In this document: in pieces, positions 1-11,032 of the stretch
How positions within the stretch are numbered: position 1 is the first letter of the stretch
Layout: every line of letters begins with the position of its first letter
From: Chromera velia
Lineage: Eukaryota > Sar > Chromeraceae
Direction of reading: 5' to 3'
Length of the DNA stretch: 35,626 bases
Assembly (NCBI GenBank): GCA_018398765.1
Contig: JAHBMJ010001103.1
Span: 1 to 35,626, forward strand
Made by a program: the position numbers and the translations under genes
Notes under the pieces: model-generated
The model's database searches: none
What the model was told of the DNA's origin: nothing
What the model saw: the letters and a program-made list of their open reading frames with translations, nothing else

Positions 1-813
1 GCACTGCCGTATGGGTGGTGTCGCTGTGGATGTTGATATTGTTGCTGCTGCAGATTTTGAAAGTCTTGGTGTTCCTCGAAACCGGGCGGGGGTGCGACTG
101 CGAGACTTTCATCCGCTGGCAGGCCCCCGTTGGCAGAACCCAATTCTTCAAAGAATGGGGGAGGGGGGCGCGTCCCACTCGGGGCCCTGCTCAGGTCCCT
201 CCCCGACCCTGACGCGGAAGCAGACAGCTGCTGGAGGCGGCCAGGAGGACCCGAAGGTGCCCCCCCGAGGACCATTCTGGTTCCCCCGAATGGCGCGGCG
301 GCAGCAACTGTTGCCCCACCCCTCTCTGCCCCTGCATCGTGCGCCCCCCCGCTCAACGCGTGCGTCGCCGCCGGTTGCAGACCTCCGAAAGCAGAAGAAG
401 AAGAAGGCACTGCTGCTGATGCTGCCGCCTGCATTGGCTGAATTGGAGGAATGCTGTTGTTGGGGTCAGGGTCGTCGGCCGAGTAAGGCGGCGGTTCTTC
501 CGCGTGACCGCGGCCGCTCCCCCCCGCCGCCTGCTGTTGCTGTTGTGTCTGCTGCTGCTGCTGCTGCTGTTGCGTGTGGAGACTGGAGACGGGGATCTGG
601 TTGGACCGGACTCGGGGCCTCAGATCCGTCTCCGGCACCGACTGTTCGTCTGCCAGAGCCTGCATTGCATAGCATTGCACTGGTAGGGTAGGGTCGGGTA
701 GAACGACAGTCAGGCTGGACGCGTCTGAGAAAACAAAAAAAAACGCACAAAACAGCACGCTGTTCGATTCCTTCACAGGAAGAGATCACTGGCAAGAAGT
801 GCCCCCCCCCGCA

Positions 814-852
<39 letters not shown>

Positions 853-1771
853 ACACACACACACACACAACGACGGAATCCAACAACCGTTTCTTTCGAT
901 CCTTGGGAGAAGAAAATCACAAGAATGAAGCGGGGGAGGGGAGGACTGAACAAGCAAGGGAACGAACGAAGCCCCCGACCGACCAAGCTCCTTTCGATGA
1001 ACGGACGGAGTTCAGGAGTTTTATGGAACACTTCGAGGATTGTGTTCAGATGGGTGAGCTTCACCGCTTGACCCTGCATGCGTTTATTTTCACACAGAAT
1101 TATTTTCATACAGAAAATAAATGCGCGGAACACTTCGAGGATTGTGTTCAGATGGGTGAGCTTCACCGCTTGACCCTGCATGCGTTTATTTTCACACAGA
1201 ATTATTTTCATACAGAAAATAAATGCGTGGAACACTTCGAGGATTGTGTTCAGATGGGTGAGCTTCACCGCTTGACCCTGCAGTCCGCAGCCAGCAGCCA
1301 GCCAGGCAGACAACAGCAAGCAAGCGAGATTAGAACGGACACGCGCTGTAGAAGTGCAGGTGAAAAGATCCCGAATACACAGAGCGCGCGAGACCCAGGA
1401 AGTCTATCGCAAGCAGAGAAAACCCGCACACAAAGAATTCATAAAAACACCATCCTTCCCCATCCCCTCTTCCGGTGCGCTCCTATTCCTGTTGAAAACC
1501 GTTTCAACCAGAGGGCTGGCTGAGAACTGCGTGTCACTGACTGACTGACTGATTGAAACCTCGACAAGCAGAGCACGCAGGTGACGGTTCCGCTCACGTG
1601 GTCGAGTCCCCTTGCAAAACAGGTCGCACAGATCACGTGGCGGCAGGGGAATACCAGGAGATGCAGGCAGCTGCTTCCACAGCATGGAGACAGGAGTGTC
1701 TCCTCAAACCTCCTCCAGCACTCGAGAAGCGAGGGAGGCCGTTCGATTGAACCCGAGAGTGTAGGCATCAT
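1..1771 (-). CDS. RING-like, Gln/Pro-rich protein with a PPPY motif (5' part; runs off left edge)
   Basis: I do not recognise the exact gene. The model has three exons read leftwards: 1771-1550, 1073-980 and 724-1 (open at the window edge), about 346 residues so far. Phases fit: phase 0 after exon 1, and one base (G) carried after exon 2. Exon 1 starts with two ATGs and holds C43-x-H45-x2-C48-x2-C51-x13-C65-x2-C68, the second half of a C3HC4 RING. The first Cys pair is not clean (C18, C30, C31 and C35 are candidates). A RING would suggest ubiquitin-ligase activity; this is inference. Exon 2 encodes a helical-looking segment (HLNTILEVF). Exon 3 has a run of seven Gln, Ala/Gly/Pro-rich stretches and PPPY at 494-483, a WW-domain ligand. 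Exon 2's acceptor is triplicated (see repeats). Exon 3 could instead start at the ATG at 665. The plus-strand frame over 11-691 is an antisense shadow. Confidence 0.5.
1025..1283 (-). repeat. 102-bp tandem unit: exon-2 acceptor copied three times with two hairpin spacers
   Basis: Copies at 1025-1078, 1127-1180 and 1229-1283 are nearly identical, with an exact period of 102 bp. On the minus strand each copy contains an acceptor (CTGCAG) and the first ~49 nt of exon 2 of the RING-like gene. Possible exon starts are 1073, 1175 and 1277. The two spacers are hairpins with arms GCGTTTATTTTC (1080-1091) and GAAAATAAATGC (1113-1124). Because 102 is divisible by 3 and the frame has no stop, using a distal acceptor would add one or two 34-residue repeats to the protein. 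Confidence 0.9.
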
Positions 1772-2731
1772 GCTGCTGTCAGTGATCGAGCGAAGATTAT
1801 CTATACGCCTGTTTCTCACTCTCTGCTGGGATTCCTTACCAACAGACAGATACAGGAAGTGAACGATATCAAAGAAGATGAGACGATTTAGAGAGAACCA
1901 TGCGTCGACCACCTCGCTCTTTGAACCTTCACTAAATGCTCGCCTGACTCGCCAGTGAGAAGGAGAAGAACAGCTTCAGCGAACAGACAAGGCGCCAGAG
2001 GCTACGCCTAGGTCCACCCGCTTTCCCCATCCGTAATCATTGCCTTCCCCGACTTACTCATACCATTTTACACACGCACACACGAGGCGACACAGGCAAA
2101 CAACTCGAGACTTAAAGTATGAGAGGATTAAAAATGTTAGCGGGCCAAAACAATCAATCATAGCCGCTTTTCTACAATGGCTCTCAGTATCCTAAGTAAT
2201 TCTTCTCCAAGCAACCTATATGGCACCCATTGGCAGCCTCACACCCATGCACAAGACTCGTGACAAGCAGCAACAAAAAGGAAGGGAAGAGGTCGAAAGG
2301 ACTGCAAAAAAAATGCTCTGCAAGCTCTGTGAGAATCTGTGAGACGCCGCTGATGCAGCCGGGGCGGCGGGTCTCGCGCGCCCGCGCTAATTGGCGACTG
2401 CAATGCATGCCGCGACATGCATGACATTGCATGTGCCGGGGCCCTGCATGGGCCGGGCCCCGCAGCCCTCCACCGGCATATTCCGCAATTTGTCGCACAA
2501 GAGCTGCATGTCACAGAATTCGCGAAGCCGACTCTGTATGCATCTGTATGCCCCAATATTGGCCAATCCGCGGAACCATGCTGTTCTGTCTTCGTGCCCT
2601 CCACATCCTCCGTGCACATTAATACGGGACTTTCGTGACTTGATTTGGGAGCTCATTCGATTTCTTGTGTCCGTAATCCCACTCTGACCCCAGTTGGAAG
2701 CTGTACATCAACCGAGCTAAGGTCTCTGAAG
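1772..2731. promoter_or_regulatory. Divergent intergenic region with CCAAT boxes and a TGCATG cluster
   Basis: This stretch separates the predicted start codons of the leftward RING-like gene (1771) and the rightward WBP2-like gene (2732). Three CCAAT-type motifs are packed end to end: CCAAT at 2553-2557, its reverse complement ATTGG at 2558-2562, and CCAAT at 2563-2567. Five TGCATG hexamers lie at 2404, 2418, 2428, 2445 and 2505. CCAAT is the known core of NF-Y sites, and TGCATGCA-like sites are bound by some apicomplexan AP2 factors. Use here is inference, since GCATGC is common elsewhere in the window. No convincing extra exon was found. 5' UTR exons of either gene could lie here. Confidence 0.45.
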
Positions 2732-3772
2732 ATGGCAATCAATCCACATCTTGCCCAGGAGGCCTATTCACGCAGGTGCGGAGGTCGTCGGGCGGCATCC
2801 TGCTGTCAAATGACTTGTGTGCGAATCCTTCCTCCTATGCCTGTACGCACTTGATGCCTGCAGGCTCTATCCTCTGGCGGTTCCCGGTGAACTTTTCATC
2901 TTGGAGAGAGACGGTAAGTGAATCCATACCGCTAGCTGTCACATGTGACCATCGCCACCCTCTTCCCCAAACCCAGGGACACACGCTCAAAAACTTATGT
3001 GGACAGGCTGCAGGCGAGACAAATAGGGGGCCGGCGTGGGGATGGCGGTGCAGGAATTCCTGCCGCAAGATTCTTTCTCTGGTTCCTGGAAGCAGAAAGA
3101 TCGAGAGACAGGGAGTCGGAGACAGACAGAGAGTCGGATACGTGGAGGTGCATGGTATACGTGAAAGTCCCTTTCCTTCTACGCAGTGCTGCTTGGCCAT
3201 CTCTCTTCCGTGGTGATTTCCCCCAATTCACAAACAAAGGCTTTTGCCAAGCAAGCCAATGGAAGAGCGTGTAGTATCTTCTTTTCTGTGCCATCTTCCA
3301 CTCACAAATGAAATCCCACGCCATGAGAAAAAATAAGAAAAAATCCAGAAGAAAGAGGGAGCATTTGATATTCTGCCCGTTTGTGTGTGTGCAGGAATCA
3401 AATTCCAGGCAAAAACTCCTACAGGGTGAGCGACTGTCCTGAATGGCGCTTTTCATTTGAAGTACTGTGTTCCTCTGCTTTAACTGCGTTGGTGTGGGTG
3501 GGGTGGGGGGGTAAAGACAGAGAGAAATGGAAGCAGAAACTGATTCCCTCTTCTTTTCTTCCGTCCCTCCCTCCCTCCTCCCTTCCCTCCTTCCTTCCTT
3601 CCGTCCGTCCGTCCATCCGTCCGTCCTTCTCTGCTTCGTTCTTCCATTATACCGCGCGTGCCCGTTGTTCAACGGGTCTCTCTGTGAACTTCAGTTTTTT
3701 GGCTTCTGTACTGTCCCTCTCTTTCTTCCTTTCAGCCGTACATCACGCCACATCTTTCCCTCGCAGGTCCTC

Positions 3773-3813
<41 letters not shown>

Positions 3814-6800
3814 CTCTCTCTTCCAGCTGCCCACCCCCAGTCAGGAGGCACTGCAGCCTCATGCGCGTGCATGCACTGGGTTTCCCTTCCCCCCCTCTTC
3901 CTTCTTTCTCTTTTTTTTTCACACCTGCTCCTCCGCAGGAAGCTCCACGGAAACGGCTCCATGTTTCTCACGACGTCAGTCAGCCAGCCATTCAGCCTGC
4001 GAGTTGGTCCGATGGTCGGAAAGTCGGAAGGAAACTAAAGACCCCCCAAGCCAGAGGAGGAAAGCTTTCAACATTCAACGAAAGTAACGATCGAGACTGA
4101 CTGAAGTTGTTGACAAAGAAGGCCACTTAAGGGAAGGGGCTGTCAGTGAGAGTGCAGGAAGGGAGGCAATTTCAGTCAGGAAGAGCATGATAGCTCTCTA
4201 CCTGCCTTTCTGCCTCTCTGTCTGTCTGTCTGTCTGTGTGTGTATACACATGCAGGAAGCGCATTGTTTTTTTGAAAAAGGGGGATCCTTCTCGTCATGG
4301 AGACTTCACCTCATTTGAAATTCCTCTGGTAAGTGCGGACAGGAAGGATACGTACCTCTAGATTGATTGGGCCTTTTGCCGCCGTGCGATTGAATGATGA
4401 AATCCCTTTTGCCGCCGTGCGATTGAATGATGAAATCCCTTTTGCCGCCGTGCGATTGAATGATGAAATCCCTTTTGCCGCCGTGCGATTGAATGATGAA
4501 ATCCCTTTTGCCTCCGTGCGATTGAATGATGAAATCCCTTTTGCCGCCGTGCGATTGAATGATGAAATCCCTTTTGCCGCCGTGCGATTGAATGATGAAA
4601 TCCCTTTTGCCGCCGTGCGATTGAATGATGAAATCCCTTCTTGCCTCCTGTACGTCTGCCTGCCTGCCTGTCTGCTTAATTCATTGCTCTAATTTGATCA
4701 TGCAGGCCTTCATTCGGGACCCCGCGTTCAAGCAGCCGATCTTCGGGGCCAACTACATGCAGGGACAAGTTGCTCCTGTACGTCAGTGAGTGAGAGAGTA
4801 ATTTGTGAAGATTCGCATAATCATGTGCATGAGGGGGAGGGGGGCAAGGGTGTTTGGGTGAGGAGGCAGTGGCCGGGCGTGTGCTAATCGATTCAGTGAC
4901 TGCGCGACTGAAAAGCTGCAAGAAGCCGTAGTTTTGTCTGTGAGACAAGTGAATTTGGATACAAACAAACAAACAAAGAGAGGGAAGGACGCACAGACAG
5001 GAAAAAGTTTGAAGACCTTCCAAGCTTGGTTTGGTTTGTTCCCTCCGTCTTTCCTTCCTTCCTTCCTTCCTTCCTTCTCCCTAGGTCCGTCTGTCCGTGG
5101 GTGTCTGTCTGTCTCTTCTCTTCTATGTCGATTATCTGCTGTATCTGTCCTGTTGCCCCCCTTTTTTTCTTCGTTCAAAGAGGGGATACAAACGCCGGAA
5201 GGGGCTTCTGTCTGTCTGCCTGCCTGTCTGTCTGTGTGTGGCCCTTGTTCGTTCCATTTTTTTGTTCTTCCTTTCCTGTACTCTTTCTTCTTCTCGTGTC
5301 CTCAGTTATTTGGATTTCTGAGTTGTCCTGTAATGGATGTGTTTCTCCTCTGGACCCTTTTCTCTTCTTCTGCATCTGTAGTCGATTGACTGTTGTTGAT
5401 TGACGTCTCTCTCTCTCTCTCCCTCTGTGTGTGTGTGTGTGTGTGAACAAACGTGCAGCTCCTGAGTGCCCCTAACCCGATTTCGGGTGATGCGACTTGG
5501 TATTTGACCTTCAATCAAGGTTGGTGCGTGCGTGCGCCGTTTCAATTGTTTTTTCTGTCACTCTTCCCTTCCCTTTCATACATATGTGTTTGTTTGTGTG
5601 TGCACACCGAGCACGCGTCTACCCGCACTTCTGTATCGCCCCCCCCTCTCTCTCTTACAGTATCCTTCTACATCGTCTAGCACTTTTCTGGTCCGTTCCC
5701 TCTTTGCTTTCACTGCGCTTTTTTGTTTTTTTTTCTGAATCAGTCTCTCTGGGTGCCAATCCCTCACCCCTTTCCGCCCTCTTCGCTGTCCTTTCCCTTC
5801 GCACGAACCCTCCTCTTCACCTAGGTGTTGTTTTAATTCTTTTTTGAATCAATCCCGTATATGCACTGCTCGCAGGAGGCTGTGGTACTTTTTTGCCGCT
5901 CTTCTTCCGTCTCCACAAGGAAGCCGTGCGAGATCTCCAACCAAGTGAGTGGCCGTGCACGGAGAGGACAGACACACCAGGCAGCTAGGCAGGGGTTTTG
6001 TTGTTGTTTTGTTTCTTGGAAGGCATACATGCAAGGAAATGAATAGAGGGTTAATTGTCAAAATGGACTGTCGTTCTGATGCATGCATGATGTCATTGAA
6101 TGATTTAGGGAGGGAGGGAGGGGGAGCCTATTCAGGGAGGCATGCAGTGAGAGGGAGGGAGAAGAGGGAACAAAGCGTTTCTTGCAGGGAGTCGGTCGAT
6201 CTGGGTGGCAAGGTAAGGGAAGGAAGGCAAATTAATAAAGGTTTGCTTGTTGGAATGAAGGAAGGAAGGGAAGGACATGGGAGGCTGACCGTCCCGTCAC
6301 TCCACACCAACAGAGTGAGTGCATATGCGGGCCCATGTTGAGAGGGGGAAGGAATAAAAACCGGCGTCTCTTTTTTTTTGCAATGACGGAAGGAAGTGCA
6401 TGAACTCGTTTACTTTCTCATTCATTCATTCATTCATTCATTCATGTCACTCAGTCACTCGCACTTATCATTGCCTCCTCTGCTCTCCCCTCCCCTCGCC
6501 TCGTTTCTCCCCTCCCATGGACCCCTCTATCCATCCAACCATCCAACGAATCTGCAGGCCCCCAATTTTTCCATCAGGTGCAAAGCGGACAACTGCAACA
6601 GGTGAGCAGGCAGGCGGACTTGAATTCATTGGGGGCGCAAGGATGGTTTGTTTGGTTGCAGGCAGAAGTGAGTGAGTGAAGCTCAATTTGTTTCTCAACC
6701 ATCCTTCCTTTTTTGAAGGCATTGAGAGTACGTTTGGGTGTTTTTCCCATGCTGCTTTCTGTCCTGCGCGTTCTCTTTTCATCCCTGCGTTGCGCATGGG

Positions 6801-7096
6801 TGGTTTGCGTTTTCTTTTCTTTCTTTCTTTTCTTTCCAGCCTTTCTTTTTTTTCTGGTCTTTTTTTCTCTTTTCTTTCTTTCTTTCTTTCTTTCTTTCTC
6901 TCTCTTTTCTTTCTTTGTTTTCTTCTTTCTTTCTGTAGTTCATTCATTCATTCATTCATCTATTCATTCAGCCTGTCTGTCTCGTGCGAGCGTTTTTTTT
7001 TGTGCATACGCCCTCTCCGCGTTCTTTGATCGCTTTCTTTTGCGAGATGCATAGAGTGTGTGTGTGTGTGTGTGTATGTGTGTATGTGTGTGTGTG

Positions 7097-7134
<38 letters not shown>

Positions 7135-7480
7135 TGTGCTTTTATGCATTTGTTTTCCGTTGTCTTGAAAATCGACCTCTCCTTTCCAGGTGGCGTTTGT
7201 GGACCCTGCCGACCCCTCCGTGCTGTTCATCACCCAGCCCCAGCCTCTAGACCCCCCACCCGGGTATCATGGGAATCAGGGACAACAGCCTGCACAAGCA
7301 CAGCAGCAGCCTGGACAGCCTGGACAGCAACCACAGCCTGGAGCCCCACCCCCCCCGGTAGATGCCAGCGCCCCCCCTCCGGCATACGACGCGCGAGGAC
7401 TTCCTCCCCCGGGGGGGAACTCGTCCCAGAGGCCCGACGGCACTAGGGGCCCTTCAACATTTATGCGCGGTATCATGTGA
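2732..7480 (+). CDS. WBP2-like protein: GRAM/PH-like domain plus two PPxY motifs (10 exons, 256 aa)
   Basis: Exons: 2732-2775, 2864-2913, 3395-3425, 3939-3974, 4256-4328, 4706-4777, 5459-5519, 5876-5944, 6558-6601 and 7190-7480. They total 771 nt with every phase agreeing. The product starts MAINPHL and ends at TGA 7478-7480. It matches WW-domain-binding protein 2 and its relatives in order and length (human WBP2 is 261 aa). The GRAM-like N-terminal part includes KRIVFLKKG and the family hallmark FKQPIFGANYMQG, then a WYLTF strand. An AFVDPADPS turn leads into a Pro/Gln-rich tail with PPGY (residues 183-186) and PPAY (223-226), the ligands of WW domains. Family members act as adaptors for WW proteins and can coactivate transcription. 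The role here is inferred. All introns are GT-AG. The last exon alone looks like a stand-alone frame because it opens with GTG at the splice site. Confidence 0.9.
3776..3812 (+). repeat. (CT)n microsatellite in intron 3 of the WBP2-like gene
   Basis: A run of about 18 CT units lies in the intron between exons ending at 3425 and starting at 3939. A related pyrimidine-rich stretch with tetranucleotide repeats (CCTT, CCGT) spans about 3560-3630. Both are pyrimidine-rich on the sense strand. Confidence 0.9.
4372..4636 (+). repeat. 33-bp minisatellite, eight copies, in intron 5 of the WBP2-like gene
   Basis: Eight head-to-tail copies of a 33-bp unit (core TTTTGCCGCCGTGCGATTGA) lie 43 bp after the exon-5 donor. 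The copies are nearly identical; copy 5 has one visible substitution (GCCTCCGTG for GCCGCCGTG). The unit length is a multiple of three and one frame is open throughout, but that frame is not joined to the exon. Reading on from exon 5 hits TAG before the array. There are no unique spacers, so it is not a CRISPR array. Confidence 0.95.
5407..5445 (+). repeat. (CT)n(GT)n tract just before the exon-7 acceptor
   Basis: A CT run followed by a GT run ends 13 bp before the TGCAG acceptor of the exon starting at 5459. It occupies the place of a polypyrimidine tract. Confidence 0.85.
6840..7134 (+). repeat. (TTTC)n, (ATTC)n and (GT)n repeats in intron 9 of the WBP2-like gene
   Basis: Three simple repeats follow each other: TTTC-rich DNA (about 6820-6930), ATTC units (about 6940-6968) and a long GT tract with GC and TA interruptions (about 7056-7134). 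The last ends some 55 bp before the final exon. No exon is seen in this intron. Confidence 0.9.
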
Positions 7481-8187
7481 TCAACTTGGGGGTGTGTTGG
7501 TGAAATTTCTTTCGCTCGAAATGTATGAGTCAAAGGACCTGCAGGGTGACGCTAAGCGTATCGATGGATGGACGCAGTGGATCTTTGAAAGTGGACATCT
7601 GCATGTCATGTAGAACGAGAATATTTCGATTGGTGCTCATGCATTTCAATGGATGAAGTTCTTGAGATTGATCGAAGTAGTACATGGACGTAAGCGCTTT
7701 TTCGGTATGACATCATGATTCATGGGGAAATGCATTGTATATGAATTCCAAAGTACTGGCATGCAGATTGTTGTTCTTTGCCGATCTGCAAATTTAACCG
7801 AGATTTTCTGTGTGTGCATCGACGTCCAGATGTCTGTACAGTACAGTGACAGCTTATAGAAAAACAGTTCAAAGACTCGGATTAAACAACCGATTTCAGG
7901 ATTAATTTTCATCATCATTGTGATGACAAGCCATCGCCATCGGCCTAAAAATAGGCGTCTAACGGATTTAAGATTGTTTCATTAATTGATTAACTGATTA
8001 TTCAACGTACTAGCTTATAAATCGGAAACATTTAGGGAAAACTAAGGAGGAAATTAAGTGCTCTAAAAATGAGTGTTACATTAATTATTGATAGTATTAC
8101 TGCTGGTACTACTGTCATGCAGTGGATGCCCTCTTAGTATTTTACAATTTTGAATAATAACTTCAACAGTTTCACCCTAGGTTTGAC
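7481..8187. other. AT-rich region without a supported gene
   Basis: This holds the 3' flank of the WBP2-like gene and then AT-rich DNA up to the truncated Gag remnant. I see no splice-supported exon, RNA gene or LTR-like pair. The base composition differs visibly from the GC-richer DNA on both sides, especially over 7860-8170. It may belong to the degenerate retroelement insertion. Confidence 0.6.
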
Positions 8188-11032
8188 CTATAGTTTAGAG
8201 TAGTTCGGTCCTGAATCAACGATGCGTTCTCTTGCCACAGATCGACTCATTGTTGAACCTGCCAGGAGAAAGGGTGCGCCCACCACGGCCACGACCCCCA
8301 CCACCTCCTCTCCCCCCTGAGCCGCCCCACGACCAGGATAGAGAGACCCTCGACGGTCTCCGGAGCCGCCTCCACAGCCTCCTCCTCCCGGAGGACCCTT
8401 AGGGCGGCCCCCCGAGCCGCTCCTGTCCTGCCCGGTCTTGTCCATCTGCTTCATCATCCACCGCTTCTTCGCGTTCTCATCAGGACAGTTGTTAGGAGCA
8501 TGGCCTATCGTTCTATACGATGGGCAGCCGTCCTTCTTCTGAATTTAAGAACAAGCGCCATGGCCCCCCCACTCTGCATGTCCGTCTAGATGATTGCATC
8601 TCAGGCACTGCCCATCATGGTACCCGTGGGGAAGGCTCTTCCTGCTGGCAAGATCCCAACACGCTTTGTTCCACAGAGACCCAAACTCTCCATCCCACTG
8701 ACTGGGCTTGATGGGAGTTTCTCCAGGTTCCGCCATCGTCCCAATGAACGCATCCAACCCGGATCCGTCCCGGTGTCGGACACCATGCATATCGATCGAG
8801 AACGGGGTTCCTGTTGGGGCCCCTGGGGTTGACAACGGCCTGAGTGGGAGAACGGTCCTTTCCTTCCACCCCCTTGTCATTGTATCTGCTGGAGGGAGCA
8901 GAGGAATTGGACCCAGGAGAGCGCCCCCGATTGGAGCTCCCCCCGCCATCCCCCTTACCGAAACCCCCTCCAGCACTGCTCTGCCTCCCGCGATCAGAGT
9001 TGCCCCTGCCCTTCCCGCTAGAGTCAGGGGTCTTTCCTCCTGAGGGTTTCTCTCCCTTTGCCTTGGAAGGGGACTTCCTCTGCAGGACTCCTCCAGGCCC
9101 CGCAAACGCCACGAAAGGAACCTTCGGAATGATACCCTCCCGCGAGGCACCCCCCGAGTCCCTCACCCCGAAGGTTGCCGCCTTCTGTTCCCACTCTCTC
9201 TTTAAGTCCTCGACGAGAGCTCCCTTAACCAGGCCCCAGTCCCAGGCATCGCCGAGAAACTTGTTGAAGGTCTCCGCCTGGGCAGCAATAACGTAGATCT
9301 CCTTAATGATCTCCACTTCGCTGGTGAGGTCCACCGGGTTCTGCCTCTCCTGCCACCTCATGATGAGGTCGTTTGGCAGGTGTGCCGTCAGGAGCCCAAG
9401 CCTGTACTTCACGCCAAGCTTGTGGACGATGTTCTCCTCAACCACGTGGTTCAGAAGACGCTTGTGATGCGCCAGCAGCTCTGTGTAGGTACCGAACTGA
9501 CAGGGCTTGCAGGCAATCCTCTCGTACTCCAGGACGAGAGCAGAGGTCAAGTACTGGATCGTCTTAAAAAAGTGTGCAAAGATCATCGCCACGACCTTAT
9601 CTCGCATCTCCACAAAGGTCCTCGAGACCGATGTCAAGATCTCCTCCAGGGTGTAGGCGATGAGGGAATCCTCAGGGTCACACTTGGGCCTCCCCTGAGT
9701 TCCACTCGACTCCCTAACTCCCAGGAAAGAGAAGATGTCAGGAGCACCCGGAGCCCCGATATCACCAGTACACACCCCCCCACCTACAAACACCATCGCA
9801 GGTTCAGGGGGAGACACAGTAGGATACACCCCCCCACCCATAAGGGGGGTCATCTGGGATACCGAAGGCAGGCGGCCTTCAGCAGCACCCCCAGGGACAC
9901 CCTTAGCCTGGGGAGGAGAGAGCACGTCTAACTCCTTGCGGAGTTTGTCGGCCTGCTCGTTCAGAACAAACCCATCAGACGCCAGCTGGTCAATATAACC
10001 TTGCGGGGTCGCTACCAACGTATCCCTGTCAGCCTTCCCAACGTCGAAGACCTCTTTCTTCTCAGCCCAGGATGCCAGCTCTGATGCGTACGCCTCCTTC
10101 CCTTCAGACCCCTCAGGAAAATTATCCCTCCTGGACATGCCACTCAGTACTTCATTCTTCTCCTTCTGGATCTCCAGAATTCGGAGCTTGTCAGCACCCC
10201 GTGCGGCGTTCAGACCCGATATTTGGGCCACGAGGTCCTCGTACTGCTTCCTTTTCATCTCCAGCAGGGTGGTGTCAGGTCGTACACCGACCACCTGCAT
10301 CCCCCTACTAGAACTGCTGCTGCTACTGCTACGGCAGTCCCGCTCATCAGAGGCCAGACGCTGCTTACTGGACACGGGGACGGACATCTGACGGGAGGTG
10401 TCTGGTATCGCTCCTGTCTCCTCCTCCGTCTTCACTTTCGTCTTTGTTGAAGCTCCCCCATGGAGCTCCCCACCTGAAGAAAACATAACAGGGCGAGACA
10501 GGGAGAGGGAGGAGGGTTCCTTCAGAGTCTGCAAGCAGAGGATCTGCTCATTCAGAGACTTCAACTGGGGACCAGAGATTCTCTCCTTCTCTCGGCGTGA
10601 GAGAAGCTCCCTGATTTTCATGATCCTCGCCTTGTCCATTCTCAGGACATCGGTCCGCTGTAGATATCTCTTCATCCACTCCACATCGGGTGGAGAAACG
10701 CAGTCCACAACGTGCCTGTGAAAAATCCGGAGCTGCTTAGAGACTTCCGAGCTGAGGTGGGGCACCTGTTCCACCACCTTCTCCAGCACTTCCACCTCGG
10801 TCCTTGCGACGTAGTGCTTGACGTTGACCTCCACCTTATTCCTGTTGGTGAGGGTGGGCCCGCCGCACCACTGGTACTCGTCCGAGTCCCCGAGAATGGC
10901 AACAGCATCTGCATATTACCGTACCCATCCGATGATGTCCACATCGTCCGTGAGGCTAAAGACGCCCATGGTCTTCGCCTCCATACCTTTGATCGCGACG
11001 CACCTATGGGGAGCGTCCTTCTTGGGACCCAT
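8188..11032 (-). pseudogene. gag: Decayed retrotransposon Gag with zinc knuckles, truncated at a protease-like DSG
   Basis: Reading leftwards from the ATG at 11032 (starting MGPKKDAPHRC), the frame has a TAA at 10918-10916 and is then open for over 2 kb. The order is that of a Gag: a charged helical region, a capsid-like region (for example LTAHLPNDLIMRWQE), a Gly/Ser/Arg-rich linker, then Cys/His clusters. A frameshift near 8800-8850 is needed to reach CLRCNHLDGHAEWGGHGAC, where the spacing departs from the usual C-x2-C-x4-H-x4-C. After another in-frame TAA, CPSYRTIGHAPNNC fits the CCHC spacing exactly except that the second Cys is Tyr. The frame ends a few codons after IVDSG, resembling the D-[ST]-G of a retrotransposon protease. 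No reverse transcriptase, integrase or LTR pair was seen. The long intronless frame in an intron-rich genome supports a mobile origin. Confidence 0.8.

Noticed and set aside
11-691. Open plus-strand frame of 226 codons
   Set aside because: The minus-strand frame here has poly-Gln, a plausible acceptor at 724 and phase agreement with the upstream exon. The plus frame is its antisense shadow.
1025-1283. CRISPR-like repeat-spacer pattern
   Set aside because: The spacers are identical hairpins and the repeats match an exon boundary.
4372-4636. CRISPR-like array
   Set aside because: The 33-bp units are contiguous with no unique spacers, and they lie in an intron of a eukaryotic gene.
6188-6212. 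Extra WBP2-like exon between cttgcag and gtaagg
   Set aside because: Including it breaks the phase into the following exons. Skipping it gives an uninterrupted 256-residue protein.
8188-11032. Intact host gene
   Set aside because: In-frame stops, a frameshift, a damaged CCHC knuckle and the lack of introns fit a decayed retroelement better.
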